This document shows, one piece after another, positions 35,722 to 44,269 of a DNA stretch of 64,000 nt. The notes below the pieces were generated by a model. That model saw only the letters and a program-made list of their open reading frames with translations. It had not been told where the DNA came from and made no database searches. The position numbers and the translations under genes were made by a program. Origin of the DNA: Sinorhizobium medicae (GTDB lineage Bacteria > Pseudomonadota > Alphaproteobacteria > Rhizobiales > Rhizobiaceae); contig NZ_VITA01000006.1 in NCBI RefSeq assembly GCF_007827695.1, positions 1 through 64,000 of the forward strand. The letters run 5' to 3'. Within the stretch, counting starts at the first letter, position 1; every line of letters starts with the position of its first letter.

Positions 35722-36612
35722 CTATGTCTCGTTGCTCATGCGCAGATAACGAAGGTTGCGCTTCATGCCCGTGAAAAGGTCGACATGTTCGGCGCCGCGT
35801 CGCAGTGCGACGCTGGTGGAAAGGATGTCGATAACGGTCAGCGCGGCAATTCGGGAGATCGTCGGGGTATAGATATTGGTGTTCTCTAGGGTCTCGACCA
35901 TCAGCACTATGTCGCAGAACTCGACGAGCGGACCGTCCGAGCCAACGATGCCGATGACCTGACAGCCGCTTTCGCGCGCCCGGCGCGCGGTTTCAATGAT
36001 CGCAAGCGTCGCGCCGGTATTGGAGATGACGACTGCGACGTCGCCCGGTTTCAGCATGGATACGACCATGATCTGCTGGTGGGCGTCCGTTTCGGCGCCG
36101 CAGGGCACGCCGAAGAGAGGAAACTTCTGCTGGGCGTCACGTGCAACGATGCCGGATGCGCCGAAACCGAAGAATTCGATGCGGCTGGCCTTGGAGAGCG
36201 CGTCTATGGCCCGGCTGACCTGGACCGGGTCGAGATGGTTGCGGACCCAGTCCAGACTGGTGATCGTATAATCGAAGATCTTCGCCGAGACCTGGGCCGG
36301 CGTGTCGCTCGCGTCGATGACCGAGTGTGTCGCCGACATGCCGAGCGCGAGGCTCTGAGCGAGGCGGAGCTTGAAATCCTGGTATCCCTGGCATCCGATC
36401 GAGGCGCAGAAACGGATAACCGTCGGCTGGCTTACCCCCGCCCATTCCGCCGCCTCGGCGATCGTTGCATTGATCACGCGCTTGGGATCGGCCAGAACGA
36501 GCTCTGCGACCTTGCGGTCCGATTTGCGCAGATCCGCGCGCCTCAGCCGAATGACTTCCAGGATATTGTTGTTGCCGCCGATCGATTTGGGCTGGAGCGC
36601 GTTGGTTGACAT
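35722..36612 (-). CDS. RpiR-family regulator (HTH and SIS domain)
   Basis: A 296-residue regulator. The N-terminal RpiR helix-turn-helix (about 20-90) shows SDRKVAELVLADPKRVINATIAEAAEWAGVSQPTVIRFCASIGCQGYQDFKLRLAQSL. The SIS sugar-phosphate domain (about 135-265) shows GFGASGIVARDAQQKF and VVISNTGATLAIIETARRARESG. It heads the deoC/kinase operon and probably senses a sugar phosphate made there. Its upstream region is taken up by repeat R5, so its promoter is either within the repeat or it depends on read-through from the nine-gene operon upstream. Confidence 0.92.
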   Translation of the reverse strand: MSTNALQPKSIGGNNNILEVIRLRRADLRKSDRKVAELVLADPKRVINATIAEAAEWAGVSQPTVIRFCASIGCQGYQDFKLRLAQSLALGMSATHSVIDASDTPAQVSAKIFDYTITSLDWVRNHLDPVQVSRAIDALSKASRIEFFGFGASGIVARDAQQKFPLFGVPCGAETDAHQQIMVVSMLKPGDVAVVISNTGATLAIIETARRARESGCQVIGIVGSDGPLVEFCDIVLMVETLENTNIYTPTISRIAALTVIDILSTSVALRRGAEHVDLFTGMKRNLRYLRMSNET

Positions 36613-36632
36613 GTAGACCCCCGGTTCACGAA

Positions 36633-36740
36633 GATCGCGCTGGTTTCAGGTGGCGCTGACCTGAAATCATCGCGATCGGTTCCAATAAGCGAGAGCGGGA
36701 TGGGGGAGGGCAACCGTACACGTTTTTCCTCATCCTGCTC
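36633..36740. repeat. intergenic repeat R5 (modules A and B)
   Basis: Module A (36633-36677) pairs GATCGCG-TTTCAGGT with ACCTGAAA-CGCGATC. Module B (36693-36740) pairs GAGCGGGATG with CATCCTGCTC. The stop codon and last three codons of the metallo-hydrolase gene lie inside module B, and the rpiR gene begins 20 bases from module A. Confidence 0.85.
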
Positions 36741-37608
36741 GAGACAGTCGGTATTCGACCGACAGCTTTGCCCGATGGAGCCTCACCCTGCAATCGGCGG
36801 ATTCCGATTTGGTGTCGATCGCTTCAGGGCATTCGGTGTTGAAGGCAAACATGCCGTAATGATGGGCGATCATGTCGGGTGCGCCGATCCGATCGGCCAG
36901 CAGGCATGCTTCATCCAGCGTCAGATTGCCGGCAATGCCGGCCTCCGTCAGCTCGGCGCGGCGGCCGTTGACCGGCAGCAGCGCGAGGTCGACCCGAAAG
37001 GGAGCCACTTCCTCCACAAGCCCTTCGTGGGGGATCGTGTCGCCGGAATGGTATAGTCGCACCCCATCGGTTGCGACCACGTAACCCAGGAACCGGTGCC
37101 AGCCCTCGGGAGTGCGTTCGAGCGTTTCATGGGCCGCACGAATAGCGCTAACGGTGAAGCCGGGCAGAGGCTCGACGCTCTCACCCGCATCGATGGGAAC
37201 CAGCCGCTCCGACTGAACGCCGATGCGTTCCTGCGCAGCTCCCAGCGCGGCGCGGGGCAGGAGGAAGCGGCAATCCGGATTGGCTTCGGCGATCGGCACG
37301 AGGGTTTGCGGATCCATATGGTCGGTGTGCTGATGGGTCACGAGAACGAGGTCGACCGGGCCGAGCTCGGATGGTGCGATCGGTGCCGGCATCATGCGGT
37401 CGTGCTCGAAGCGCTTGCCTTTGTATTTTTCCGCCAGACTGTCGGAGAGATAGGGGTCGATAGCGATGCGGAAGCGGCTCGTCAGGATGACGAATCCCGC
37501 CTGCCCCAGCCAGTAGAGCCGAACGCCGCGGGCTGCCGCCCTCAGCCGCTCGGCGAGCGGTTCTGAAAACGGCGATTCCAAAAACGGCATGGATGAGGGC
37601 GGGGTCAC
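36730..37608 (-). CDS. UlaG-like metallo-beta-lactamase-fold hydrolase
   Basis: A 292-residue MBL-fold protein. Metal motif THQHTDHMD (HxHxDH), third ligand region YHSGDT, and C-terminal MIAHHYGMFAFNT, which is typical of UlaG (L-ascorbate 6-phosphate lactonase) relatives. A lactonase or cyclic-phosphodiester role on a sugar-acid lactone is plausible for an operon with an aldolase and hydroxyacid dehydrogenases. Last gene of the nine-gene operon, overlapping the previous gene by four bases. Its final residues RAG and stop come from repeat R5. Confidence 0.82.
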   Translation of the reverse strand: MTPPSSMPFLESPFSEPLAERLRAAARGVRLYWLGQAGFVILTSRFRIAIDPYLSDSLAEKYKGKRFEHDRMMPAPIAPSELGPVDLVLVTHQHTDHMDPQTLVPIAEANPDCRFLLPRAALGAAQERIGVQSERLVPIDAGESVEPLPGFTVSAIRAAHETLERTPEGWHRFLGYVVATDGVRLYHSGDTIPHEGLVEEVAPFRVDLALLPVNGRRAELTEAGIAGNLTLDEACLLADRIGAPDMIAHHYGMFAFNTECPEAIDTKSESADCRVRLHRAKLSVEYRLSRAG

Positions 37609-38537
37609 GCGGTCTCCTCCACAAGGGCCGAGAGAAGGTTCGCAACGGCAATCTTCGTCGCCTTGCCGACGCTCTCGTCGGTCAGGCCGCCGATATGACT
37701 GGTCGCAATGACGCGGGGATGGCTTGCAAGTGAGCCGGGCGCCGGCGGCTCCGTGGTGAAGACATCGGTCGCGTAAGCCTGCAGCCTGCCTTCGTCGAGC
37801 GCGGCGCGCACCGCGTCCTCATCCACCAGCGTTGCGCGCGCGGTGTTGATAAGAATAGCGTGCGGCGGCACGGTCGCCAGACGCGGCGCATCGACGATCG
37901 GCTTGCCGTCGGCCGGTGCCGGGCAATGCAACGAAACGATGTCCGCCCCTGCGAAAACCTCGTCCAGGCTCGCCCATTTGAACGGCCCGTACACCTCTAC
38001 GTTCGGCCGGAACGGATCGCACGCGATGACGCTGGCCCGCATCGCCGAGACGGCGCGCGCGACACGCTTTCCGATTGCGCCGCACCCGATGATCCCTACC
38101 GTGCGTTCGGCAATTTCCCTGCCGCGCGACCGGGGCCAGCCGCCGGCGCGGATGCCTGCCGTTTCGGCCGGAATGTGACGCAGGGCAGCCAGCATAAGTC
38201 CGACCGAGAGTTCCGCCACGCCGACTGCGTTGGCTCCTTCGGCCTTGAGAATGCCGATGCCCCGCTCCTTCAGCAGGGGGAGCGGCAGATTGTCGATGCC
38301 GGTGCCGTTGCGGCTGATCGCCCGCAGGCTGTCGGCGGCGGCGATGACTTTGTCCGAGACGGGCTCGACGCCTGCCAGCCAGCCGATACAGCCCGGCACG
38401 AGGCCGATCAGTTCAGCCTCGCTCGGCATGCGGCCCGGCGTGGGGAATACGAGCTCGAAGCCGGCCTGCCGAAGCGGCTCTAGCTCCGGAGGCGGGTCGA
38501 GCGAGAGGGAGCGGGGCGTGACGAGAATGCGCTTCAC
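37605..38537 (-). CDS. D-isomer-specific 2-hydroxyacid dehydrogenase (phosphoglycerate-dehydrogenase-like)
   Basis: A 310-residue NAD-dependent dehydrogenase. Rossmann motif GIIGCGAIGKRVA, followed by the catalytic Arg in NTARATLVDE, Glu in TTEPPAP and His in ATSHIGGLTDE. It lacks the C-terminal ACT domain of biosynthetic SerA. It may reduce or oxidise a 2-keto/2-hydroxy acid such as hydroxypyruvate/glycerate released by the aldolase encoded nearby. Four bases after the AroE-like stop. Confidence 0.85.
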   Translation of the reverse strand: MKRILVTPRSLSLDPPPELEPLRQAGFELVFPTPGRMPSEAELIGLVPGCIGWLAGVEPVSDKVIAAADSLRAISRNGTGIDNLPLPLLKERGIGILKAEGANAVGVAELSVGLMLAALRHIPAETAGIRAGGWPRSRGREIAERTVGIIGCGAIGKRVARAVSAMRASVIACDPFRPNVEVYGPFKWASLDEVFAGADIVSLHCPAPADGKPIVDAPRLATVPPHAILINTARATLVDEDAVRAALDEGRLQAYATDVFTTEPPAPGSLASHPRVIATSHIGGLTDESVGKATKIAVANLLSALVEETA

Positions 38538-38541
38538 GGCC

Positions 38542-39495
38542 TTACTCCCTTGCTGCCTCTATGGCGATCCGCGAGATGTCGTCGAAGGGCGGTCCCGAAG
38601 TCGGAATGGCGATGTCGAACACTTCCGCGATGACCTGCGTCCAGCCGTGGAGGAAATAGGTCCACCCATCCTCCACCTGCAAACCACGCATGACCTGCTG
38701 CCGTCGCGCCTGGTCGAGAAAAACGAGATCGCCGCGATAGTTGAGGTCCCAGGCGACGGCCCGCTCGGGGAAGAGGCCGGCATCGGTGATCGGCGAGCCA
38801 GGAGCGTCCTTGCCGAGACCGGTCGCGTTGATCACCATGGAGCCGGGTTTCAGCGAGGCCATGGCCGCATCGTTCAGCTCCGGCCGGTCGGCAAGGATAT
38901 AGTCGACCTTGACGCGGGCGCCCATTGCCTCGTGAATCCGCTTCAATTCGTCCAGGCGCGGCTGCGACCGGTTCGTCACGACGATCCGCGAAGGCACGTC
39001 ACTCCCTCGCTTTTCCTGCATGAGGTGCCAGGTTATTGCGATGGTCGAACCCCCGGCTCCCATCGACAGAAGCTCCGCGCCCGTTTCGGCGAAATGACCG
39101 GCGGGCAGGAAGCCGTCCATGGCTAGGCCTGAAGAGATGGGGTCCTTGGCGTGGCAGACGAGCTTGCCGTCGCGTTTGGAGAGGCAGCTCGTCTCGTGCA
39201 TCAGCAGTGCATGGGGGTCGATCACGTCGAAGAGATCGCGTGCTGCGTTGAAAAGGTCGATCTTGTGGGTCGTGACCAGCGCGCCGAGCGACAGCGGGTC
39301 CGATTTGATGAAGGAAACGGCCTCGCGGTAGGCCGACGGATCGGCGTGGAGCGGAAAGTCGATGCCTTTCAGGACGGCGTCCCTCAGACCGAGATGGCGC
39401 GCCCAGGCGGGGAAGACCCGCATGATCGAGCTTTTCGCCGTCGTCACGCCGATGAAATAAAAGCTTGGCTGGGTTGCGGGCTGGTAGCGGCTCAT
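38542..39495 (-). CDS. shikimate dehydrogenase-like (AroE family) oxidoreductase
   Basis: A 317-residue protein with an AroE-like substrate domain (GVTTAKSSIMRVFPAWARHLGL, GALVTTHKIDLFNAA, whose THK matches the catalytic Lys region) and a C-terminal Rossmann domain (SMGAGGSTIAITWHL, VTNRSQPRLDEL, VINATGLGKDAPGSP). It is longer than AroE (about 270-280) and no other aromatic-pathway genes are near, so it is unlikely to make chorismate. It may act on a cyclic polyol or keto-sugar. ATG 39495 overlaps the aldolase stop by four bases. Confidence 0.75.
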   Translation of the reverse strand: MSRYQPATQPSFYFIGVTTAKSSIMRVFPAWARHLGLRDAVLKGIDFPLHADPSAYREAVSFIKSDPLSLGALVTTHKIDLFNAARDLFDVIDPHALLMHETSCLSKRDGKLVCHAKDPISSGLAMDGFLPAGHFAETGAELLSMGAGGSTIAITWHLMQEKRGSDVPSRIVVTNRSQPRLDELKRIHEAMGARVKVDYILADRPELNDAAMASLKPGSMVINATGLGKDAPGSPITDAGLFPERAVAWDLNYRGDLVFLDQARRQQVMRGLQVEDGWTYFLHGWTQVIAEVFDIAIPTSGPPFDDISRIAIEAARE

Positions 39496-40145
39496 CGGTT
39501 CGCCTCGCGTACGTCCCTGGCCCGTGCGACTGCTGCGCGCGCCTTTGCCGTGATGTCGGTCCAGCGGCCTTCGCCTATATCGGCCTTCGTCGCGATCCAG
39601 GTGCCGCCGACGGCGGCCACCGCGCCGAGCTTCAGCCATTCATGCATGTTGTCGATGCTGACGCCGCCCGTCGGTACGAAGCGTGTGCCGAGATGGGCGA
39701 AAGGCGCACTTATCGCCTCCAGCATGGCCGGGCCGCCGGCCGCCTTTGCGGGAAAGAACTTTGCAAGCTTGAGGCCTTTACGCGACACGGCCGTCAGGTC
39801 CGACGGCGTCATGATGCCGGGGGCAAAGGGAAAATTCCTGGTCTTCGCGGCCGCGACGATCTCGGCGTCGAAGCCGGGCGCGAGCCCGAAGCGCGCGCCC
39901 GCACCGATCGCTGCTGCCAGTGCTTCGGGTGTCAGAATCGTCCCGGCGCCAACCAGCAGTTCCGGCCGCTTCTCGGCCATGATCGCAATGACCTCGGCGG
40001 CGGCTACTGTGCGGAAGGTAATCTCTGCCAGCGGCAACCCGCCTTCGAGAAGCGCGTCAGCCAGAGCGATGGCGTCGGACGCGCGCTCGATCGCAATCAC
40101 GGGAACGATGCCAAGCTTCGCGGCGTGATCGAATGGGGCATTCAT
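39492..40145 (-). CDS. 2-keto-3-deoxy-6-phosphogluconate/galactonate aldolase-type enzyme
   Basis: A 217-residue class I KDPG-type aldolase. Glu in LPLAEITFRT, GAGTILTPE, and the Schiff-base lysine in KFFPAKAAGGP; VPTGGVSIDNMHEWL binds the phosphate or carboxylate. It cleaves 2-keto-3-deoxy acid phosphates to pyruvate plus an aldehyde. Its operon has no IlvD/Edd dehydratase; the only one in the window is 26 kb away at 11592. Overlaps the isomerase gene by four bases. Confidence 0.88.
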   Translation of the reverse strand: MNAPFDHAAKLGIVPVIAIERASDAIALADALLEGGLPLAEITFRTVAAAEVIAIMAEKRPELLVGAGTILTPEALAAAIGAGARFGLAPGFDAEIVAAAKTRNFPFAPGIMTPSDLTAVSRKGLKLAKFFPAKAAGGPAMLEAISAPFAHLGTRFVPTGGVSIDNMHEWLKLGAVAAVGGTWIATKADIGEGRWTDITAKARAAVARARDVREANR

Positions 40146-40786
40146 GCGGATTTCTCCTTCTTCTCCAGGCCGTAAAGGGCGGCGATGGTTGCCGCATCGC
40201 GCTTTCGCCAGCTGCTGTTATCCACCTGTTTCCAGCCGCCTTCGCCGTCATCGACGATGCGGACCCGCATGCCGCCGGCCTTGGCGATGCAATCGTAGTC
40301 CTGGCCGGAATCGGCCGGATAACAGAAGAGCATCACCAGCTCCTCGCCTCCGATGTTCACCGAACGGTGGATCCAGTAAGGCGGGACGTAGCAGACCGTC
40401 CGGGCGTCGATGGCCACGATACGCACTTCGCCCTCCGGCGATTCCAGGAGCATCAGGCCGCTGCCCTTTTGCCCGTAATAGATTTCCGGCCGGTCCGACT
40501 GTCTATGGATGTGGCCGCGGGTGACGAAATACTCATCGCCCACCTTGCCGGGCAGCATACGCGTCGTACCGAAGATGAGGTCTCCGGAGCGTTCGTTGGG
40601 GCGGAACTCCGAAACCTCGTAGACAACCGTGTCGTTCCAGTTTTCCCGCATTGCAGAGAAAGCCGCCTCATCCGCATAGAGGCCGGCAAGATCGCGGAAG
40701 CGTTTCTGGTAAGCGCCGGTCGCAGCGCTCATGGCTCCGGTCCGAAGGTCGACCTGGCACGCTGCGGGCTCGAATAGCTTTGTCAA
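40142..40786 (-). CDS. cupin-type glucose-6-phosphate isomerase
   Basis: A 214-residue cupin related to the archaeal-type phosphoglucose isomerase. Metal-binding residues are in TRGHIHRQ (two His), PEIYYGQKGSGLMLLE (Glu) and VPPYWIHRSVN (His). Expected reaction: aldose/ketose 6-phosphate isomerisation, dependent on Fe or Mn. This is not the usual bacterial Pgi, so it is probably for a special hexose phosphate of this pathway. It overlaps the aldolase gene by four bases and lies 30 bases after an SDR gene. Confidence 0.85.
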   Translation of the reverse strand: MTKLFEPAACQVDLRTGAMSAATGAYQKRFRDLAGLYADEAAFSAMRENWNDTVVYEVSEFRPNERSGDLIFGTTRMLPGKVGDEYFVTRGHIHRQSDRPEIYYGQKGSGLMLLESPEGEVRIVAIDARTVCYVPPYWIHRSVNIGGEELVMLFCYPADSGQDYDCIAKAGGMRVRIVDDGEGGWKQVDNSSWRKRDAATIAALYGLEKKEKSA

Positions 40787-40816
40787 AGTGGTTCCTCGTA
40801 TGTGTCGCTTTTGGTA

Positions 40817-41581
40817 TCAGGCGATGGTGTAACCGCCGTCGATCTTAAGGTTCGCGCCGTTCACCATCGCAGCCGCGCCGCTGGCGAGGTAGAGCACCGA
40901 TGCGGCGATCTCCCATGGCTTGGCGAAGCGCCGCGTCGGGATCGCGGCCCGGGCGCGGTCGCCTTTCTCTCCGGCCCAGCCGGACAAGCCGAGCTCAGTT
41001 TCCACCACGGTCGGCGAGAGAGCATTGACGGTCACGCCGCGCGGCCCCCATTCCAGCGCCATGCAGTTCGTCATACCGACGATGCCCGCCTTGCTGGCGC
41101 AGTAGGCGACATGACCCTCGATTCCGATGATCGCGGCCTGGGAGGCCATGTTGACGATGCGGCCGGACCTGCGCTCCAGCATTCCCGGGGCGACCGCGCG
41201 CGCCATAAGGAAGGCACCCTTGAGGTTGACGGTGAGCGTCCGGTCCCAGTCGGCAGTCGCATAGCTTTCCGCAGGGGCAAGGGGTCCTATGCCGGCATTG
41301 TTGATCAGAATATCGATCCGGCCGAAGGCTTGGGTCACGGCCTCTACGACCTGGCCGACGCCCCGCTCGTCCGTCACGTCCACCACATGGGCGATGTGAC
41401 CTGAACCGAGCGAGGCGGCAACGCCGGAGACGGCCGCATCCCGGTCGAGCAGCGCGACACGCGCATTCTTCGCGGCGAAGGCTTCCGCAACCGCCCGGCC
41501 GATGCCGGTGGCGGCGCCCGTGATGACGACCGTCTTCCCGGCGAAATCGAGCAGGTCGTCGTAGGAAGGGGTTTCCGTCAT
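40817..41581 (-). CDS. short-chain dehydrogenase (classical SDR)
   Basis: A 254-residue SDR: ITGAATGIGRAVA, NNAGIGPL, NMASQAAIIGIEGHVAYCASKAG (Ser, Tyr, Lys) and the ending LKIDGGYTIA. The D before the second half of the fold (ALLDRDAA) suggests NAD rather than NADP. Fourth gene of the nine-gene operon, one base after the previous SDR stop. Resembles sugar-alcohol dehydrogenases such as those for xylitol or threitol. Exact substrate unknown. Confidence 0.85.
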   Translation of the reverse strand: MTETPSYDDLLDFAGKTVVITGAATGIGRAVAEAFAAKNARVALLDRDAAVSGVAASLGSGHIAHVVDVTDERGVGQVVEAVTQAFGRIDILINNAGIGPLAPAESYATADWDRTLTVNLKGAFLMARAVAPGMLERRSGRIVNMASQAAIIGIEGHVAYCASKAGIVGMTNCMALEWGPRGVTVNALSPTVVETELGLSGWAGEKGDRARAAIPTRRFAKPWEIAASVLYLASGAAAMVNGANLKIDGGYTIA

Positions 41582-41582
41582 G

Positions 41583-42311
41583 TCAGAATTCCTGGCCTGT
41601 ATGGGTGATCGTCATTTCCTGGAGATTGACGTTCTGCGGCAGCTGATAGGCGAAGAGCATGGTCCGCGCGATGTCGTTGGCGTCGAGCCCTCCATCCAGC
41701 AGCTTGCGGCCGCCGTCCCAGAAGTCGTAAGCGTTCTGGTGGGTGATGGTCTTGTCGATTTCAGACTTCGCAACCCCGGGCGAGATAACCATGACGCGAA
41801 CTCGATAGGCCGACATGGTCTGGCGCATGCCTTCGCTGACGGCATGAACGAAATGCTTCGTGCCGCCATAGACGTCATGGTGCGGATAGACCTTGCGGCC
41901 GGCGATCGAGGAAACGTTGATGATAGTGCCGTGGCGGCGCTCCTTCATGCCTGGAGCGACCGCATGCATGCCGTTGAGAACGCCGAGGCAGTTGATGTCC
42001 ACGAGATCGCGCCATTGCGCGGGATCCTGTTCGTCGAGCCGCGCGAGACGGGAAATGCCGGCATTGTTGATGAGGCAGTCGACGGGGCCGAACCGTGCCT
42101 CACCCTGCCTGATCGCCCCCGCGAGCGCATCATAGTCACGGACGTCGGCTGCGACCGCCAGCGCGTTCTGGAGTCCCATCGCCTCGATCAGTTCGGGCCG
42201 CCGGGCAATCAGGAGCAGGGGATAGCCCGCGGCCGAAAAGACGCGCGCAGTCTCCTGCCCGATACCGGCGCTTGCGCCGGTGATCATGACGAGCGGCTTT
42301 CTATCGGCCAT
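41583..42311 (-). CDS. short-chain dehydrogenase, YdfG/serine-dehydrogenase-like SDR
   Basis: A 242-residue SDR: ITGASAGIGQETA, NNAGISR, NVSSIAGRKVYPHHDVYGGTKHF (Ser, Tyr, Lys) and the ending LQEMTITHTGQEF. This resembles YdfG/NADP 3-hydroxy-acid dehydrogenases more than the polyol SDRs beside it. ATG 42311 is chosen because GGGAGG precedes it. A longer reading from 42332 overlaps the end of the gldA-like gene. It may act on a 3-hydroxy acid or aldehyde formed in this pathway. Confidence 0.85.
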   Translation of the reverse strand: MADRKPLVMITGASAGIGQETARVFSAAGYPLLLIARRPELIEAMGLQNALAVAADVRDYDALAGAIRQGEARFGPVDCLINNAGISRLARLDEQDPAQWRDLVDINCLGVLNGMHAVAPGMKERRHGTIINVSSIAGRKVYPHHDVYGGTKHFVHAVSEGMRQTMSAYRVRVMVISPGVAKSEIDKTITHQNAYDFWDGGRKLLDGGLDANDIARTMLFAYQLPQNVNLQEMTITHTGQEF

Positions 42312-42328
42312 GCTTTTCCTCCCGCTGC

Positions 42329-43423
42329 TCAATCGATGCTGCGCGACAGCGCATCGAGCGCCAGGATCGCGTCGCGCACCGCGGGAGCGGTGACGGCAAC
42401 CGGCGTGGCATAGATGATGTTGCCGGGCCGGCAGGCGGCATCCGCCACGCGCCCGATCTTGGCGGGCACGTCATCCACGATGCCTAGGTCCGCCAGTCTG
42501 GTCGGCAGACCCACGCTGCGGCAGAAGCGTATCATCGCCTCGATTTCGCCCCGGTCGCGGTTTTCCAGCATCAGCAGGCAGAGCGTGCCGAAAGCGACCT
42601 TCTCGCCGTGGAATAAACCATGGACCTCTTCGAGCACGGTCAAGCCGTCATGGATGCCGTGCGCCGCCGAGCAGCCGCAATTCTCGAAGCCGAGGCCCGA
42701 CAGCAGCGTGTTCGCCTCGATGATATTCTCCACAGCGCGGGTGAGCAGACCGGCCTCGACGGCGACCTTGGCCTTTACGGCGTCGCGCATCAGCACCTCC
42801 TGGCAATGCCGCGCGATAGCCATGCCGGCCTCGGTTGCCGGAAACCCGCCAGCGACATAGTTGTCTGTGCGTGACTCTATATTGGAGCGGGCCTCGAACC
42901 AGGTCGAAAGCGCATCGCCGATACCGGCGACCAGGAAGCGTGCAGGCGCGGCTGCCACCAGCGCGGAGTCGACGACGACCACGTCCGGGTTGCGGGGCAG
43001 GCGGAGCGATTCCTCATAGACGCCATGCTCGGAATAGCGCACCGCAATCGCGCTGCAGGGCGCATCGGTGGAGGCGATGGTCGGTGCGATGACGATGCGC
43101 GCATCCGTGTCGATGGCGACGATCTTGGCGGTGTCGGCGGTCTTGCCGCCGCCCACACCCACGAGGATATCGCTGCGGTGCTCGGCTGCGGCCGCGCGCA
43201 CACGCTCGATCTCCGAGGTGCAGCATTCGCCGCCGAACCGCTCGAAGTGGAGGTCGAGCTTGTCGTCGCAGTTTTTGGCAATACGTTCACTGAGCTTTTC
43301 GAACAGCACGCGGTCGATCAGCACGAGCGCGCGCTTGCCGAGCGGTGCCAGATAGTCCGCCAGCTTGTCGATCTCGCCTGCGCGCTGAATGTATTTGTTT
43401 GGACCGCCGAATGCCCGTGCCAT
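42329..43423 (-). CDS. glycerol dehydrogenase-like, zinc/iron alcohol dehydrogenase (GldA family)
   Basis: A 364-residue group III alcohol dehydrogenase: NAD motif VGVGGGKTADTAKI, PTIASTDAPCSAIAV, metal ligands in GIGDALSTWFEA (Asp), AAHGIHDG (His) and FHGEKVAFG (His). Reaction in the family: glycerol to dihydroxyacetone, or oxidation of related vicinal diols and polyols. Second gene of the operon. No dihydroxyacetone kinase was found nearby, so its substrate may be larger than glycerol. Confidence 0.88.
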   Translation of the reverse strand: MARAFGGPNKYIQRAGEIDKLADYLAPLGKRALVLIDRVLFEKLSERIAKNCDDKLDLHFERFGGECCTSEIERVRAAAAEHRSDILVGVGGGKTADTAKIVAIDTDARIVIAPTIASTDAPCSAIAVRYSEHGVYEESLRLPRNPDVVVVDSALVAAAPARFLVAGIGDALSTWFEARSNIESRTDNYVAGGFPATEAGMAIARHCQEVLMRDAVKAKVAVEAGLLTRAVENIIEANTLLSGLGFENCGCSAAHGIHDGLTVLEEVHGLFHGEKVAFGTLCLLMLENRDRGEIEAMIRFCRSVGLPTRLADLGIVDDVPAKIGRVADAACRPGNIIYATPVAVTAPAVRDAILALDALSRSID

Positions 43424-43460
43424 TCGAATACTCCCATATCTTTGCTTGAGTGTGCGAAGG

Positions 43461-44231
43461 TCAATGGATGGTGTAGCCGCCGTCGATGGTGAGCACCGAT
43501 CCGGTGATGTAACTGGCGGCGTCCGAAACGAGGAACAGCACCGCTGCCGCCACTTCGCTCGACTTGCCGGCGCGGCCCAGGGGCGTCATGCCGAGCCAGA
43601 TCTTGGACCATTCGGGATCATCCAGACCGCCCTGTGTCATGGCCGTTTCGATGTAGCCGGGGGCGACGGCGTTGATGCGTATGTTGCTCCTGGCGAATTC
43701 GCCCGCGAGCGATTTCGTGAGCATATGCACGCCGGCCTTGCTGGCGTTGTAGGCGACCTGATTCTGCGGCAGGTTGCTGATGTAACCCGAGATCGACCCG
43801 ATATTGACGATCGAACCGCGCCCGGCTGTGGCCATGGTCTCGATCGCGGCGCGACAGCACCAGAAAAGGCCGGTCAGATTGGTGTTGATCACCTCGTCCC
43901 AGGTCTCCGGCTTGAGTTTCAGGCTGTCGCAATGTCGCGCGATTCCGGCATTGTTCACGAGGATGTCGAGCCCGCCCAATTCTGCTGCCGCCTCTTTGAC
44001 GACCTGCTGCGCTTCGGCCTCATTGGAAATGTCAGCGGGCAGATAGATCGCCTCTATCCCTTTCTGCCTCAGCTGCCCCACAGCCTTTTCGCCTTCGTCG
44101 AGTGAGCGGGCCGAGACGGCAATGCGGGCACCGGCTTCGCCAAGCGCCTCGGCGCAGGCGAAGCCGATTCCGCGGCTGCCGCCGGTTACCAAGGCGGTGC
44201 GCCCATTCAGTCTGAAAAGTTCAGCGTACAC
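43461..44231 (-). CDS. polyol-dehydrogenase-type short-chain dehydrogenase
   Basis: A 256-residue SDR: VTGGSRGIGFACAEALGEAGARI, NNAGIARH, IGSISGYISNLPQNQVAYNASKAG (Ser, Tyr, Lys) and the ending LTIDGGYTIH. GTG 44231 is the start: GGGAGGG precedes it and the two close relatives at 26624 and 57622 begin in the same way. First gene of the nine-gene operon. Two GntR-type palindromes lie in its 229-bp leader. Confidence 0.88.
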   Translation of the reverse strand: MYAELFRLNGRTALVTGGSRGIGFACAEALGEAGARIAVSARSLDEGEKAVGQLRQKGIEAIYLPADISNEAEAQQVVKEAAAELGGLDILVNNAGIARHCDSLKLKPETWDEVINTNLTGLFWCCRAAIETMATAGRGSIVNIGSISGYISNLPQNQVAYNASKAGVHMLTKSLAGEFARSNIRINAVAPGYIETAMTQGGLDDPEWSKIWLGMTPLGRAGKSSEVAAAVLFLVSDAASYITGSVLTIDGGYTIH

Positions 44232-44269
44232 TTTTCCCTCCCTGCCGGCGCTCATCCCACGCCTCAAAA

